This document shows, in pieces, positions 18,156-27,224 of a DNA stretch of 64,000 bases. The first letter of the stretch is position 1. Every line of letters begins with the position of its first letter. The DNA lies in the NCBI RefSeq assembly GCF_004136575.1, contig NZ_NOIQ01000001.1, forward strand, positions 682,001 through 746,000, in the 5' to 3' direction. The position numbers and the translations under genes were made by a program. Under the pieces are notes generated by a model. That model saw only the letters and a program-made list of their open reading frames with translations, was not told the origin of the DNA and ran no database searches. Source of the stretch: Rothia koreensis (GTDB lineage: Bacteria > Actinomycetota > Actinomycetes > Actinomycetales > Micrococcaceae).

Positions 18156-19163
18156 GTGCGCAAATCTCTCAAACTTTCTGCCGCCGCAATCGCTCTCACC
18201 CTCGCTCTGGCAGGGTGCGGCGGCAGCAACGATCTCGAATCCGTGGACTTCAAGGATCAGGGCAAAGGCAAGGCCCCCTCGGTGTCCTTCGACACCCCCC
18301 TGTCCGTCAAGGACGAAGACAGCCGTGTCCTGGACGAGGGCGACGGCGAGGACGTCAAGGAAGGCGACACGGTGCTCGTGGACGCGGCCGTCTTCAGCGG
18401 TGCGGACCAGAAGAGCCAGGGCGATACCTATTCCGGCTCTCCGATCACGATCACCGTCAACGACCAGCTCAAGGAAAAGCTTCCCAAGGTCTACGACATC
18501 CTGAAGGACACCAAGGTCGGAACCAGCTTCGCCTATGCCAAGAAACCCGAAGACAACTCATCCCAGGGTTCGTCGGGTGGTTCCGACGACAAGGATGCGA
18601 GCGCCGTGGAGATCTACACCGTCTCCAAGAAGCTCAAGAAGTCAGCCGAAGGTTCCGAGGTCCCACCCCAGGAGGGCCTCCCCAAGGTCACGATGAAGGA
18701 CAGCGGCCCGGAGATCTCGATCCCCGAGGGCCAGGAAGAGCCGAAGAGCGTCACCGCGCAGAACCTCATCGACGGCAGCGGAGACGAGGTCAAGGACGGC
18801 GAGAAGGTCTACGTCAAGTACTCGGGCGTGACCTGGTCCGACGGCAAGCAGTTCGATTCGAACTGGACCAAGGACCCCACTGGCTTCCCGCTGGACCAGG
18901 TCATCAAGGGGTGGGGCGAAGGTCTCAAGGGCAAGAAGGTCGGCGACCGAGTCCTCCTCGAAGTTCCCACCGACAAGGCCTACGGCAGCAAGGAACAGCT
19001 CGGTTCCGAGTCCCAGCAGCCGGCCGGTCCGCTGGTCTTCGTGATCGACATCCTGGGGACCTCCAAGGCGGATCCGCCGGAGGATTCCCAGGGCGGCTCC
19101 GGCATGCAACAGGGCGGCCAACAGGGCGGTGCCCAACAAGGCGCGCAACAGGGCGCCCAGTAG
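18156..19163 (+). CDS. FKBP-type peptidyl-prolyl isomerase lipoprotein
   Basis: Extracytoplasmic cis-trans prolyl isomerase, likely aiding folding of exported proteins. 335 residues from GTG 18156 (AGGAAA upstream). The signal peptide ends in a lipobox LALAGC at about residues 16-21. Residues 40-150 look like a degenerate FKBP domain; residues 195-305 are an intact one (VYVKYSGVTWSDGKQFDSNW, GWGEGLKGKKVGDRVLLEVP, PLVFVIDILG). The last 25 residues are a Gln/Gly/Ala repeat tail. It is separated from pafA by a 103-base gap with a TAATAC-like -10. Confidence 0.9.
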   Translation: MRKSLKLSAAAIALTLALAGCGGSNDLESVDFKDQGKGKAPSVSFDTPLSVKDEDSRVLDEGDGEDVKEGDTVLVDAAVFSGADQKSQGDTYSGSPITITVNDQLKEKLPKVYDILKDTKVGTSFAYAKKPEDNSSQGSSGGSDDKDASAVEIYTVSKKLKKSAEGSEVPPQEGLPKVTMKDSGPEISIPEGQEEPKSVTAQNLIDGSGDEVKDGEKVYVKYSGVTWSDGKQFDSNWTKDPTGFPLDQVIKGWGEGLKGKKVGDRVLLEVPTDKAYGSKEQLGSESQQPAGPLVFVIDILGTSKADPPEDSQGGSGMQQGGQQGGAQQGAQQGAQ

Positions 19164-19197
19164 CAGCGATTCACGATCCATTTCTGAAAGGAACCCC

Positions 19198-19599
19198 ATG
19201 TCATTCGGACAGCGCAATCTCGACCGCACCAAACCCGAGATCGATTTTCCTGAAGGACCTGTGCCCGAGTCGCTGCGCGTGACCGACCTGATCGAGGGAT
19301 CAGGCCGGGCGGTGGAGCGCGGAGACCAGGTCACGTGCCATTACGTCGGAGTGACATTCGACGGCGGCGAAGAATTCGACGCGTCGTGGAACCGGGGAGA
19401 GCCGCTGGCGTTCCGGGCCGGCGTCGGACAGGTCATCCAGGGTTGGGACGAAGGTCTGATCGGAATGAAGGTTGGTGGGCGCCGCCGATTGGAGATTCCG
19501 TCCGAGCTCGCATACGGCAAGCGCGGCGCCGGGAACGTGATTGGCCCGGATCAGGCCCTCGTATTCGTGGTCGACCTCGTCGAGGCCCGCTCATCGTGA
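19198..19599 (+). CDS. Cytoplasmic FKBP-type peptidyl-prolyl isomerase
   Basis: Single-domain prolyl isomerase of 133 residues without a signal peptide. The FKBP core is complete: VTCHYVGVTFDGGEEFDASW, VIQGWDEGLIGMKVGGRRRL, PSELAYGKRG and ALVFVVDLVE. GAAAGGAA precedes ATG 19198, 34 bases after the lipoprotein FKBP, so the two are probably one operon and form a secreted/cytoplasmic pair. The pairing next to pafA and pafBC is common in Micrococcales. Confidence 0.92.
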   Translation: MSFGQRNLDRTKPEIDFPEGPVPESLRVTDLIEGSGRAVERGDQVTCHYVGVTFDGGEEFDASWNRGEPLAFRAGVGQVIQGWDEGLIGMKVGGRRRLEIPSELAYGKRGAGNVIGPDQALVFVVDLVEARSS

Positions 19600-19637
19600 A
19601 CTCGAAGTCAGCAGACCCTCAAAGTTAGGCCGATCCT

Positions 19638-21662
19638 GTGCCCGTCAAGGTTCCCGAGCGCTTGTTCGCGCTGTACGGTTTCATGCTTTCCCACGAGCGG
19701 CCGGTTCCGAGGCAGAGGATCCGGGACAGCATCGACGCGTACCGGAGCATCGGTTCGGACTCGGCCTTCGAGCGAACCTTCGAGCGAGACAAGGCTGCCC
19801 TGCGACATCTGGGCATGAAGATTGCGGCCATCCAGGATTATGGCGAGACCCTGTATCGGATCGAGCGGGAGAATCTGTGGCTCGGTCGCGAGGAATTCAC
19901 CCCGGCGGAGAGGCTGACGCTCGGAATTGCGGCACGCCTGTGGTCCGATCCCAATTATGCGAACGACGCCGAGCGGGCCGTCCGGCGGCTCGGCTACGGT
20001 GAACAGGATGCTGACGGCGCCGTTGCGCTGACGCACGTGACACCGCGCCTCAGCGGAGGCGGGGGACATCTCGAAACGATTCTCGGGGCGCTGGCGCACG
20101 GCTCCGAGGTTTCCTTCTCCTACAGGTCCGCCCATTCCCTGGACACATCACGACGCCGCTTTCGCCCGTGGGGCGTAGGTCAGCGATTCGACCATTGGTA
20201 TGTCAGCGGGTGGGACGCCGATCGGCAGGCTCTGCGCAACTTCCGTCTGTCGCGAATGACGTCCATGTCGGTGCGCGAATCGAGCCTTCCCGGAGCGCCC
20301 GAGGACTTCTCGATGCAGTCCGTGTTGGAGGGCATTTCGGAATCGCCCGCGCCGGAGGTCGTCCTCCGTTGCACGGTGGGTGCAGCCCCCGTGGTCCTGG
20401 ACTGGTCGGAATCGGGTACGGGATTGCGGCTCCAAGAAGCTTTCCCGGAGACCGACTCCGTGACGCGAATCGTTGAAGCTGCTGTCGATGTTCCGGATGT
20501 CCTCGAATTCGTTCGTTGCCTGGCCGAGTTGGGTTCCGGAGTCGAGTTCAGCGTCCCCGAGGGGCAGGAGCTCGATGAGGACTCCGTTCGTCGCGAGGTG
20601 GATCGCACCATACAGAGGGCGATCGACCTCCAGGGGCGCGTTTCCGCGGCCGTCACCGACCGGGATACCGAGATCATCGAGCCCAAGCGTGGCAGGAACA
20701 GAGAGTCCAACGACCGTCGATTTGTGCGACTCGTGGATCTGGCGTCTTACGTGGGAAGCAACCCGGGGTGCGCAATCCGGGACATCTCTCGGCATCTACA
20801 TGTCAGTGCGGCCCAGGTCAGGCAGGATATCGACGCCCTTGCCAACGCGAGCGACGAGATTCTCGGCGGAGCGTATCTGCGGGTGACGGCGTACGACGAC
20901 GAAGTCTTCGTCGAACTTCCCGAGGAGCTCGGGCGTGCACTGAACTTGGCGCCGGACCAGACGATCCGACTATTGCTGGCAATCCAACTGCTGGGCCAGG
21001 TTTCCCCGGACCACGCGCGCACCGTTGAAGAGATCTCCCGAAAACTCGTCAGTGGCGCCAACGGCGCGGGCGTGTCCTCCGACCAGCTGTCGATTCGCTT
21101 GGAACCACAGATCGCGAAAACCGTGGATGCCCTGCGAGCAGCTGCCGATAGCGGACGGATGGTCGAGATCGATTACCGCTCGCGTGGCCAGACGGCCCCC
21201 AGCGAACGACGGGTGAGACCCCACGACGTCTATTCACGAGGAAATACCTGGTACCTCGAGGCGGAAAGTCCTGCTCATGCAGAGATCAGGACCTATCGGA
21301 TTGAGGCGATTCGTGGTCTTCGGGTGGTCGAGGCCGCTGAGGACGACGTCGTCCCGGCGCAACGGGAGTCTCGCCCTGAGCCCGCTCGAACTCTCGTGTG
21401 GGTCGCCGCCGATGCCGAGCCTCTGGCGGAAGTCTTGGGGGGAGAGATCCTCGGTCACGCGGACGTTCCGGGCTCGGCGGACGACGGCGAAACGCCGCAA
21501 TCCGGACTCGTGATCGAGATCGATGTCATCGACTGGTTCAGCCTGTACCGATTGATGCTCCATCATGCCGGGTCCATGGCATTGTGGAGGGCGCGTCCCT
21601 GGACAACGCAGTGGTACGAATCCGCGAAGGCGCGGGGGATCGATGTCGCCGGGTCCTGGTGA
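19638..21662 (+). CDS. pafBC: PafBC fused WYL-domain DNA-damage regulator
   Basis: Transcriptional activator of the LexA-independent DNA-damage response in actinobacteria. 674 residues, about twice a single WYL protein: two copies of winged HTH, WYL and WCX domains in tandem (roughly residues 1-320 and 345-674). In mycobacteria these are separate pafB and pafC; a natural fusion is known in Arthrobacter. Each WYL core is visible (WGVGQRFDHWYVSGWD; YSRGNTWYLEAE). The start is GTG 19638, with TAGGCC six bases upstream and no Shine-Dalgarno, so it may be leaderless and separately controlled from the FKBP genes. Confidence 0.92.
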   Translation: MPVKVPERLFALYGFMLSHERPVPRQRIRDSIDAYRSIGSDSAFERTFERDKAALRHLGMKIAAIQDYGETLYRIERENLWLGREEFTPAERLTLGIAARLWSDPNYANDAERAVRRLGYGEQDADGAVALTHVTPRLSGGGGHLETILGALAHGSEVSFSYRSAHSLDTSRRRFRPWGVGQRFDHWYVSGWDADRQALRNFRLSRMTSMSVRESSLPGAPEDFSMQSVLEGISESPAPEVVLRCTVGAAPVVLDWSESGTGLRLQEAFPETDSVTRIVEAAVDVPDVLEFVRCLAELGSGVEFSVPEGQELDEDSVRREVDRTIQRAIDLQGRVSAAVTDRDTEIIEPKRGRNRESNDRRFVRLVDLASYVGSNPGCAIRDISRHLHVSAAQVRQDIDALANASDEILGGAYLRVTAYDDEVFVELPEELGRALNLAPDQTIRLLLAIQLLGQVSPDHARTVEEISRKLVSGANGAGVSSDQLSIRLEPQIAKTVDALRAAADSGRMVEIDYRSRGQTAPSERRVRPHDVYSRGNTWYLEAESPAHAEIRTYRIEAIRGLRVVEAAEDDVVPAQRESRPEPARTLVWVAADAEPLAEVLGGEILGHADVPGSADDGETPQSGLVIEIDVIDWFSLYRLMLHHAGSMALWRARPWTTQWYESAKARGIDVAGSW

Positions 21663-21706
21663 CCAGTTCAACCCTGCCTGACGGTCAGGGGAGCGGTATC
21701 GATGTT

Positions 21707-21712
21707 TATAAT
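21707..21712 (+). promoter_or_regulatory. Consensus -10 (TATAAT) of a leaderless promoter
   Basis: A perfect TATAAT is followed by six bases and ATG 21719, with no ribosome binding site. It drives the small membrane protein and probably tatA. Confidence 0.7.
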
Positions 21713-21718
21713 GAACGT

Positions 21719-22090
21719 ATGCCTTGGTGGTTTTGGATACTCTTGTGGACGGTCCTCGTCCTCGTATCCGCGGCGATTCTCGGGTGGTTGGCCTGGCGAA
21801 CCGTACAGCGGTTCCTGGGTGCTCTCGAGGACGTCGGTTCACTCGGGGAAGATATGACCAACCGGTGGGAGACATCGGCCAGTTCAGTGGCTACGGGAAT
21901 CCGTGAGGCACCCGTTCCCGGAATACTCGTCCCAATCCACCGAGCTCGTGAAGAGTATCTTCGCGAACGCTCGACGCGACATCAACGAAAAGCAGCCCAG
22001 CGCATCGCGCGGCGGGACCGTCTCGGTCAGCCCCAGAACTTCAGGGATCTGATGCGAGGCGACAAGAAAGGAAGAACCCATGCTCGGTAG
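21719..22090 (+). CDS. Small single-span membrane protein upstream of TatA
   Basis: 123 residues, function not recognised. One strong N-terminal membrane segment (about residues 3-26, PWWFWILLWTVLVLVSA and on) is followed by a basic cytoplasmic tail rich in Arg, Lys and Gln. Its 3' end overlaps the tatA start by 11 bases, so the two are co-translated and it may act with the Tat translocon; this is context only. Its topology resembles TatA/TatB, but the TatB-type FG hinge is absent. Confidence 0.75.
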   Translation: MPWWFWILLWTVLVLVSAAILGWLAWRTVQRFLGALEDVGSLGEDMTNRWETSASSVATGIREAPVPGILVPIHRAREEYLRERSTRHQRKAAQRIARRDRLGQPQNFRDLMRGDKKGRTHAR

Positions 22091-22370
22091 GCTCTTTGAC
22101 CACCCCGTCTATCTCCTGATTCTCCTGGTCATCATTCTCTTGCTCTTCGGCGCCCCGAAACTTCCCGGCATGGCGCGCAGCCTGGGCCAGTCGATGAAGA
22201 TCTTCAAGTCCGAGGTCAAGGACATGAAGGATGACAAGGACGAGACCTCGGCCAAGAATCACGTCGTCAACGGTGAAGTCGTCGACAACGGAACCGGACG
22301 GGGCTCGCATTCCACCGAGTCCTCGACCGATGCTTCCGATGTCCGGGATCAGGGCACGACGAAGAATTAG
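22080..22370 (+). CDS. tatA: Twin-arginine translocase subunit TatA
   Basis: Pore-forming subunit of the Tat system that exports folded proteins. 96 residues: an N-terminal membrane helix (LLILLVIILLLFGAPKLP) with the FGAPKLP hinge, an amphipathic helix (MARSLGQSMKIFKSEV) and a charged variable tail. tatC follows after 94 bases. No tatB is adjacent, which is usual in this group. Confidence 0.93.
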   Translation: MLGRLFDHPVYLLILLVIILLLFGAPKLPGMARSLGQSMKIFKSEVKDMKDDKDETSAKNHVVNGEVVDNGTGRGSHSTESSTDASDVRDQGTTKN

Positions 22371-22379
22371 CCGCTGATG

Positions 22380-22434
22380 CTCCGGCCGCAAGAACCTCCG
22401 TCGCAGAGACGGTGAGGTGAGACAGCGGCCGGAG
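22380..22434 (+). other. Stem-loop between tatA and tatC
   Basis: Arms CTCCGGCCGC (22380-22389) and GCGGCCGGAG (22425-22434) are perfectly complementary; an inner imperfect stem (CTCCGTC with GACGGTGAG) fills the loop. It may stabilise the tatA message or lower read-through into tatC. Confidence 0.6.
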
Positions 22435-22464
22435 TTCTGCTGACTCGAGGACACGGACCGAAGC

Positions 22465-23307
22465 ATGGCATCCAAATACAGTCGCAAGGGCAACCCCCAG
22501 GCGCAGATGGCGTTGCGCGAACACCTCCGGGAGTTTCGCAACCGAGTGATCAAGGCGGCCATAGCCACCGTGTTGGCAGCTGTAGCCGGGTTCTTCTTCT
22601 ATTACCCGGTCATGCGCGCGATCACTGCGCCGATCGCTGATATTGCTCAGGACCACGGGCGACACGCCAGCATCAACTTCAACGGCGTTGCCTCGGCGTT
22701 CGACGTCATGGTCCAGGTTTCACTGGCCATCGGTCTGGTTCTGGCATCACCGGTCTGGCTCTACCAGCTGTGGGCGTACATCACTCCAGCTCTCCACAAG
22801 AAGGAAAAGCTGTACGCCGTCAGTTTCGTGTGTGTCTCGGTTCCGTTGTTCCTTCTGGGCATCTGGATCGCTTGGCTGTGCATGCCGACTGCTGTCAAGA
22901 CCCTGACCGCGTTCACACCCGACGGCCAGTCCAACTTCATTGAGGCGAAGACCTACATCTCCTTCGTCGTCAAGTTGATCATCTCCTTCGGCATCTCCTT
23001 CGTTATTCCGGTCGCTCTGGTGGGCGTGAACATGATGGGGCTGATCCGGGGGCGCACCATCCTCAAGTCCTGGCGTTGGGTCGTGGTCGTCGTCGCTCTG
23101 CTCGCCGCGATGACGGCCCCGGGCACAGATGTGATGACGATGTTCTATTTGATGGCACCGCTGTTGATCCTGTTCTTCCTCGCCATCGCCATTTGCATGT
23201 TCAATGACAAGCGCCGGGACAAGAAGAACGCAAAACTCGTGGAGTCCTACGGCGTCGATTCCCACCAGACCACGGACGAAGAGGGCCTGGAACAGATCGG
23301 TCGGTAG
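22465..23307 (+). CDS. tatC: Twin-arginine translocase subunit TatC
   Basis: Receptor subunit of the Tat system that binds twin-arginine signal peptides. 280 residues, six membrane helices. The conserved N-terminal EHLREFRNRV (residues 14-23), the periplasmic SAFDVMVQVSL region and PVWLYQLWAYITPALHKKEK loop are typical. The C-terminal tail is charged. It is followed by helY in the order seen in mycobacteria. Confidence 0.94.
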   Translation: MASKYSRKGNPQAQMALREHLREFRNRVIKAAIATVLAAVAGFFFYYPVMRAITAPIADIAQDHGRHASINFNGVASAFDVMVQVSLAIGLVLASPVWLYQLWAYITPALHKKEKLYAVSFVCVSVPLFLLGIWIAWLCMPTAVKTLTAFTPDGQSNFIEAKTYISFVVKLIISFGISFVIPVALVGVNMMGLIRGRTILKSWRWVVVVVALLAAMTAPGTDVMTMFYLMAPLLILFFLAIAICMFNDKRRDKKNAKLVESYGVDSHQTTDEEGLEQIGR

Positions 23308-23383
23308 GAGAGTCTCAGGCCTGCAGTCCGTAGCCGAGTGCGGCGTAGAGCTGAATCGGTACGTGCGCGTGCGCGCGTGCCGA

Positions 23384-23389
23384 TAGGCT
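23384..23389 (+). promoter_or_regulatory. -10 hexamer (TAGGCT) of leaderless helY promoter
   Basis: TAGGCT is six bases before ATG 23396; no Shine-Dalgarno is present. An alternating purine-pyrimidine tract (about 23361-23380) lies just upstream. Confidence 0.5.
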
Positions 23390-23395
23390 GGTGTC

Positions 23396-26245
23396 ATGCC
23401 CAGTTACGCCGAGAAATACGAAGCGGCCAAGGCCCGCAGCGAGTACCTCAAGAGCTCTGTCGGGCTTTTCGAAAGCTCCCTCGACTTTCCGCTCGATGAT
23501 TTCCAGCGGGAGGCATGCGAGGTATTGCAGGACGGCGACGGCGTCCTGGTCGCCGCGCCCACAGGCGCCGGCAAGACGGTCGTGGGCGAATTTGCGGTAT
23601 TCCTGGCCCGACGTCAGGGCAAAAAGGCCTTCTACACCACGCCCATCAAGGCTCTGTCGAACCAGAAATTCCATGACCTCAGTCGGATTCACGGAGCCGA
23701 GAACGTCGGACTTCTCACGGGGGACATCTCCGTGAACTCGGAAGCCCCCATCATGGTCATGACCACGGAAGTTCTGCGCAACATGCTGTATGCGCAGTCT
23801 TCGACCCTTTCCTCGCTCGGTTTCGTGGTGATGGACGAGGTCCATTACCTGGCCGACCGGTTCCGCGGAGCCGTCTGGGAAGAGGTCATGATCCACCTGC
23901 CCGAATCCGTGGCCGTCGTATCACTGTCCGCCACCATCTCGAACGCCGAGGAATTCGGACAGTGGCTCGATACAGTGCGTGGGTCCACCCGAGTTGTCGT
24001 CTCGGAACATCGTCCCGTTCCGCTCTGGCAGCACGTCATGGCCGGACACCGCCTGTACGACCTGTTTGCGGACAACACGACCATTTCGAAGGCGGCGGAC
24101 ATCGTGCGCCGGGACGGCGCCGAGAAGATCAAGGTCAACACGGATCTGTTGAAGGCCACGTCCCGTCGGGGCCCGGGACCCCGCCGCGGGCCCCGACGCG
24201 GCAAAGGAAAGGGCCAAGGCCGCAGCGGTCCGCCGCCCATGCGGCGCGCCCCTCGGCCCGTCGTTCTGAGATCTCTCGACGAGAACGGGCTGCTGCCCGC
24301 GATTTACTTCATCTTCTCCCGCGCAGCGTGCGACGACGCCGTGCTGCAATGCATCGCCTCGGATATCCGATTGACCGACCAGCGCCAAGCCCAGATGATT
24401 CGTGCCTACATCGCCGAGGCCACGGCGTCGGTGGACCTGAAGGATCTCAGGGTCCTGGGCTTCGACGACTGGCGCGAGGGCCTGTCCCGGGGGATTGCCG
24501 CCCACCATGCCGGAATGCTTCCGCTGTTCAAGGAAATCGTCGAACATCTATTCACTCTGGGGCTGGTCAAGGCGGTCTTCGCGACCGAAACCCTGTCCTT
24601 GGGCATCAACATGCCGGCCCGGAGTGTGGTGATTGAGAAACTCTCCAAATTCAATGGCGAGCAGCACGTCGATATCACTCCCGGTGAGTACACCCAGCTG
24701 ACGGGGCGCGCCGGACGCCGGGGCATCGACGTCGAAGGTCACGCCGTGGTGCTCTGGAATGACGGGATGGATGCCAAGGCTATCGCCGGACTCGCTTCTC
24801 GACGCACGTACCCGCTCTACTCGAGTTTCAAACCGACCTACAACATGTCGGTGAACCTCCTGGACCAGTTCGGGGTCGACCGCGCGATGAGCATCCTGGA
24901 ATCCTCTTTCGCCCAGTTCCAGGCAGACAAGTCGGTGGTCAGCCTCGCGTCCAAGGTGAGACGACAAGAGAAGGCCCTGTCCGGCTACGAAGAGTCCATG
25001 ACCTGTCACTTGGGCGATTACGTCGAATATGCCAACTTGAAGTACAAGTTGAATCAGACCGAGAAGCGTCGCTCCAAGGAGCGGAAGCGCATGACTCGAT
25101 CCGCCGCGGAGTCAACGATGCAGCTGCTGGTTCCCGGCGACGTCGTCGATATTCCCCGTGGGCGGAACTCGGGACCCGCGGTCGTGGTGGGGAAACCCCA
25201 GGGCGGATTCGAGACTCGAATCGGAGTCGTGACGATGTCTGCCCATCTTCGTGTGATCGGCCCGTCCGAATTCGACGGAAGCATTCAACCTATATCCAAG
25301 GTAAAGGTTCCCAAGCACTTCACCGGACGGACGCCCCAGGACCGACGCGACATGTCAGCGCGGGTCAAGTCTGCACTCGATGAGGGGAAGCCCGGTCGAA
25401 CCATCAAGCCGCCGAAATCTCCGGACTTCGAATCCCCGGAGGAAGACCAACGCGAAATCGACAGGCTGAGGCGGGCCGTCGAGTCCCACCCGTGCCACGG
25501 TTGTTCGGAACGGGAAGACCACGCTCGATGGTTCAACCGATGGGTCAAGTTGAAGAAGGAAACCGATTCTCTTCGGCATCAGATCGATTCGAGGACCAAT
25601 ACGATCGCCCAACGATTCTCGAATATCCTCGATTTGCTCGCGGATTACGATTACGTCGGTCCGGACGATTCGGGGGAGCCCCAACTGCGCAGCGCGGGTG
25701 AGACTTTGCGGAAAATCTACGGCGAACGGGACCTCCTGACGTCGCTGGCGTTGCGTGACGGCTACTTCGAGGGACTGGACCCGGCGGCACTGTGCGCGGC
25801 GGCGTCATCCTTGGTCTATTCGGGGAAGCGTGACGAGACCGTCTTCCTCCGGAACTACCCGGCAGGCCTGCAGGAGAGGGCGAACCGACTGCACGGCTTG
25901 TGGACGGACCTCGCGGGTCGTGAACGCCATCACCGACTGCCAGAGACTCCCGTACCGGATGTCGGGCTCATGTGGTCCGTCTATCGCTGGGCCAGGGGAG
26001 ACTCGTTGTCGAAGAGCCTGGAAGGTTCGGGCCTGGTCGCCGGGGATTTCGTGCGCGCGACCAAGCAAGTCATCGACGCCTTGGATCAGTTGGGGCACGC
26101 CGTGGACGATCCGATGTGGCGCACCGGATGCGAAGCGGCCACCAATCTCATCAAGCGCGGCGTCATTGTCCACGAATTGGAGACTCCCGCCGGCTCGGAC
26201 GACGACGTCATCGGCCAGGAATGGGAAGAATCGGAAGAAATATGA
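23396..26245 (+). CDS. helY: Ski2-like DEAD/DEAH helicase HelY
   Basis: ATP-dependent RNA helicase of the Ski2/Mtr4 group, probably acting in RNA turnover or repair. 949 residues. Walker A APTGAGKT (about residue 54), motif II DEVH (about 147), SAT (about 181), and motif VI TGRAGRRGID (about 437-446) are all intact. The C-terminal half holds the helical region with a Cys/His cluster (HPCHGCSEREDH, about residue 698). An unusual Arg/Gly/Pro-rich stretch occupies residues 255-285, between the two RecA lobes. The stop overlaps the start of the next gene (ATGA). Confidence 0.92.
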   Translation: MPSYAEKYEAAKARSEYLKSSVGLFESSLDFPLDDFQREACEVLQDGDGVLVAAPTGAGKTVVGEFAVFLARRQGKKAFYTTPIKALSNQKFHDLSRIHGAENVGLLTGDISVNSEAPIMVMTTEVLRNMLYAQSSTLSSLGFVVMDEVHYLADRFRGAVWEEVMIHLPESVAVVSLSATISNAEEFGQWLDTVRGSTRVVVSEHRPVPLWQHVMAGHRLYDLFADNTTISKAADIVRRDGAEKIKVNTDLLKATSRRGPGPRRGPRRGKGKGQGRSGPPPMRRAPRPVVLRSLDENGLLPAIYFIFSRAACDDAVLQCIASDIRLTDQRQAQMIRAYIAEATASVDLKDLRVLGFDDWREGLSRGIAAHHAGMLPLFKEIVEHLFTLGLVKAVFATETLSLGINMPARSVVIEKLSKFNGEQHVDITPGEYTQLTGRAGRRGIDVEGHAVVLWNDGMDAKAIAGLASRRTYPLYSSFKPTYNMSVNLLDQFGVDRAMSILESSFAQFQADKSVVSLASKVRRQEKALSGYEESMTCHLGDYVEYANLKYKLNQTEKRRSKERKRMTRSAAESTMQLLVPGDVVDIPRGRNSGPAVVVGKPQGGFETRIGVVTMSAHLRVIGPSEFDGSIQPISKVKVPKHFTGRTPQDRRDMSARVKSALDEGKPGRTIKPPKSPDFESPEEDQREIDRLRRAVESHPCHGCSEREDHARWFNRWVKLKKETDSLRHQIDSRTNTIAQRFSNILDLLADYDYVGPDDSGEPQLRSAGETLRKIYGERDLLTSLALRDGYFEGLDPAALCAAASSLVYSGKRDETVFLRNYPAGLQERANRLHGLWTDLAGRERHHRLPETPVPDVGLMWSVYRWARGDSLSKSLEGSGLVAGDFVRATKQVIDALDQLGHAVDDPMWRTGCEAATNLIKRGVIVHELETPAGSDDDVIGQEWEESEEI

Positions 26246-27096
26246 GCATGATCACACACAACTACGGTGACGCGACGGTGATGTACAGGAACGGGTCGGT
26301 CTACAGCCCCGCCGACCCCTTTGCGACGGCCGTCCTGGTTCAAGGCGACCGCGTCGTTTGGGTCGGAGAAGAAGCAGGGGCCGACTCCCTGACGGATGAC
26401 AAAGTGACCACGGTGGACCTGGACGGTCTCGTGCTTGTTCCCGGGTTCGTCGGCCGAGCGGACTCGACGCCGGGGGAGAGCGATCGATCGGCCATGATCG
26501 CGGCCGGATACACCGCATGCATCGTCGATGACACGCAGCGTTCCATCCAGTTGCATTCCTTTTCGGAGGAACCCGATCGTGAGCTTCCGGCCGAGGTTGT
26601 CGTCCGGCGTCAGTCTCAACCAGCCGACTCGTCGGGGAAGAGCGAGATGCTGATCGAGGCCAGTCTGTCGGATACCGGCTGGATTGACCTGGTTCGGGAG
26701 GAATTGCGGCTCGGCTCCGCTGTCGGGTTGCTGCCGGGCGGTCAGATGGTGGGCGCGGAGAGCACCGTCAACCCGTGGGCCTGGGCGACCTTGGGCCTCC
26801 GGAGCGACGTCGACGAGGTCGGGCTGCCCACCCGTGCTACGTTCACGGCGCAGACTCGTGGCGTGAAGAGGCTGTTTCGCGCAGGAGGTCCCTTCGGCGG
26901 TCAGATCGTTCCTGACTCTCTGGCGGAATTCACCGGATGGCGGGCCGAGGCCCTCATGGTTCAAACGGCGGACTCCCGAATTGCCGCATGGAGCACGGAC
27001 CCTCGTGCGCGGACCCCCTTGCTCCCGGAACTCGTGGGGGAGAAATATCCGGTCTTCGAGCTGTCCCGGATTGGAAGCACCGAGTACCGGATGTGA
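26242..27096 (+). CDS. Degenerate amidohydrolase-like protein
   Basis: 284 residues. The N-terminus looks like the small beta domain of the amidohydrolase superfamily (YRNGSVYSPADPFATAVLVQGDRVVWVG, then VDLDGLVLVPGFV), but where a real enzyme has a HxH metal motif this one reads PGFVGRADST, and the remaining metal-binding His and Asp positions are not evident. It is shorter than family enzymes (about 400 or more). So it is probably a non-catalytic relative; function unknown. It overlaps the helY stop by four bases, implying coupling to the helicase. Confidence 0.7.
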   Translation: MSMITHNYGDATVMYRNGSVYSPADPFATAVLVQGDRVVWVGEEAGADSLTDDKVTTVDLDGLVLVPGFVGRADSTPGESDRSAMIAAGYTACIVDDTQRSIQLHSFSEEPDRELPAEVVVRRQSQPADSSGKSEMLIEASLSDTGWIDLVREELRLGSAVGLLPGGQMVGAESTVNPWAWATLGLRSDVDEVGLPTRATFTAQTRGVKRLFRAGGPFGGQIVPDSLAEFTGWRAEALMVQTADSRIAAWSTDPRARTPLLPELVGEKYPVFELSRIGSTEYRM

Positions 27097-27224
27097 CGGA
27101 CAAGCCGGAACAGCTCGTCAGGATATTGTGCACGAGTTGGGATAAAGTAGCGCCGGAACTGAATATCACGAAGTGACACGAGGGCGACCTCACTGACTTC
27201 AAGACCTCCGCAGGAGCATTCACA

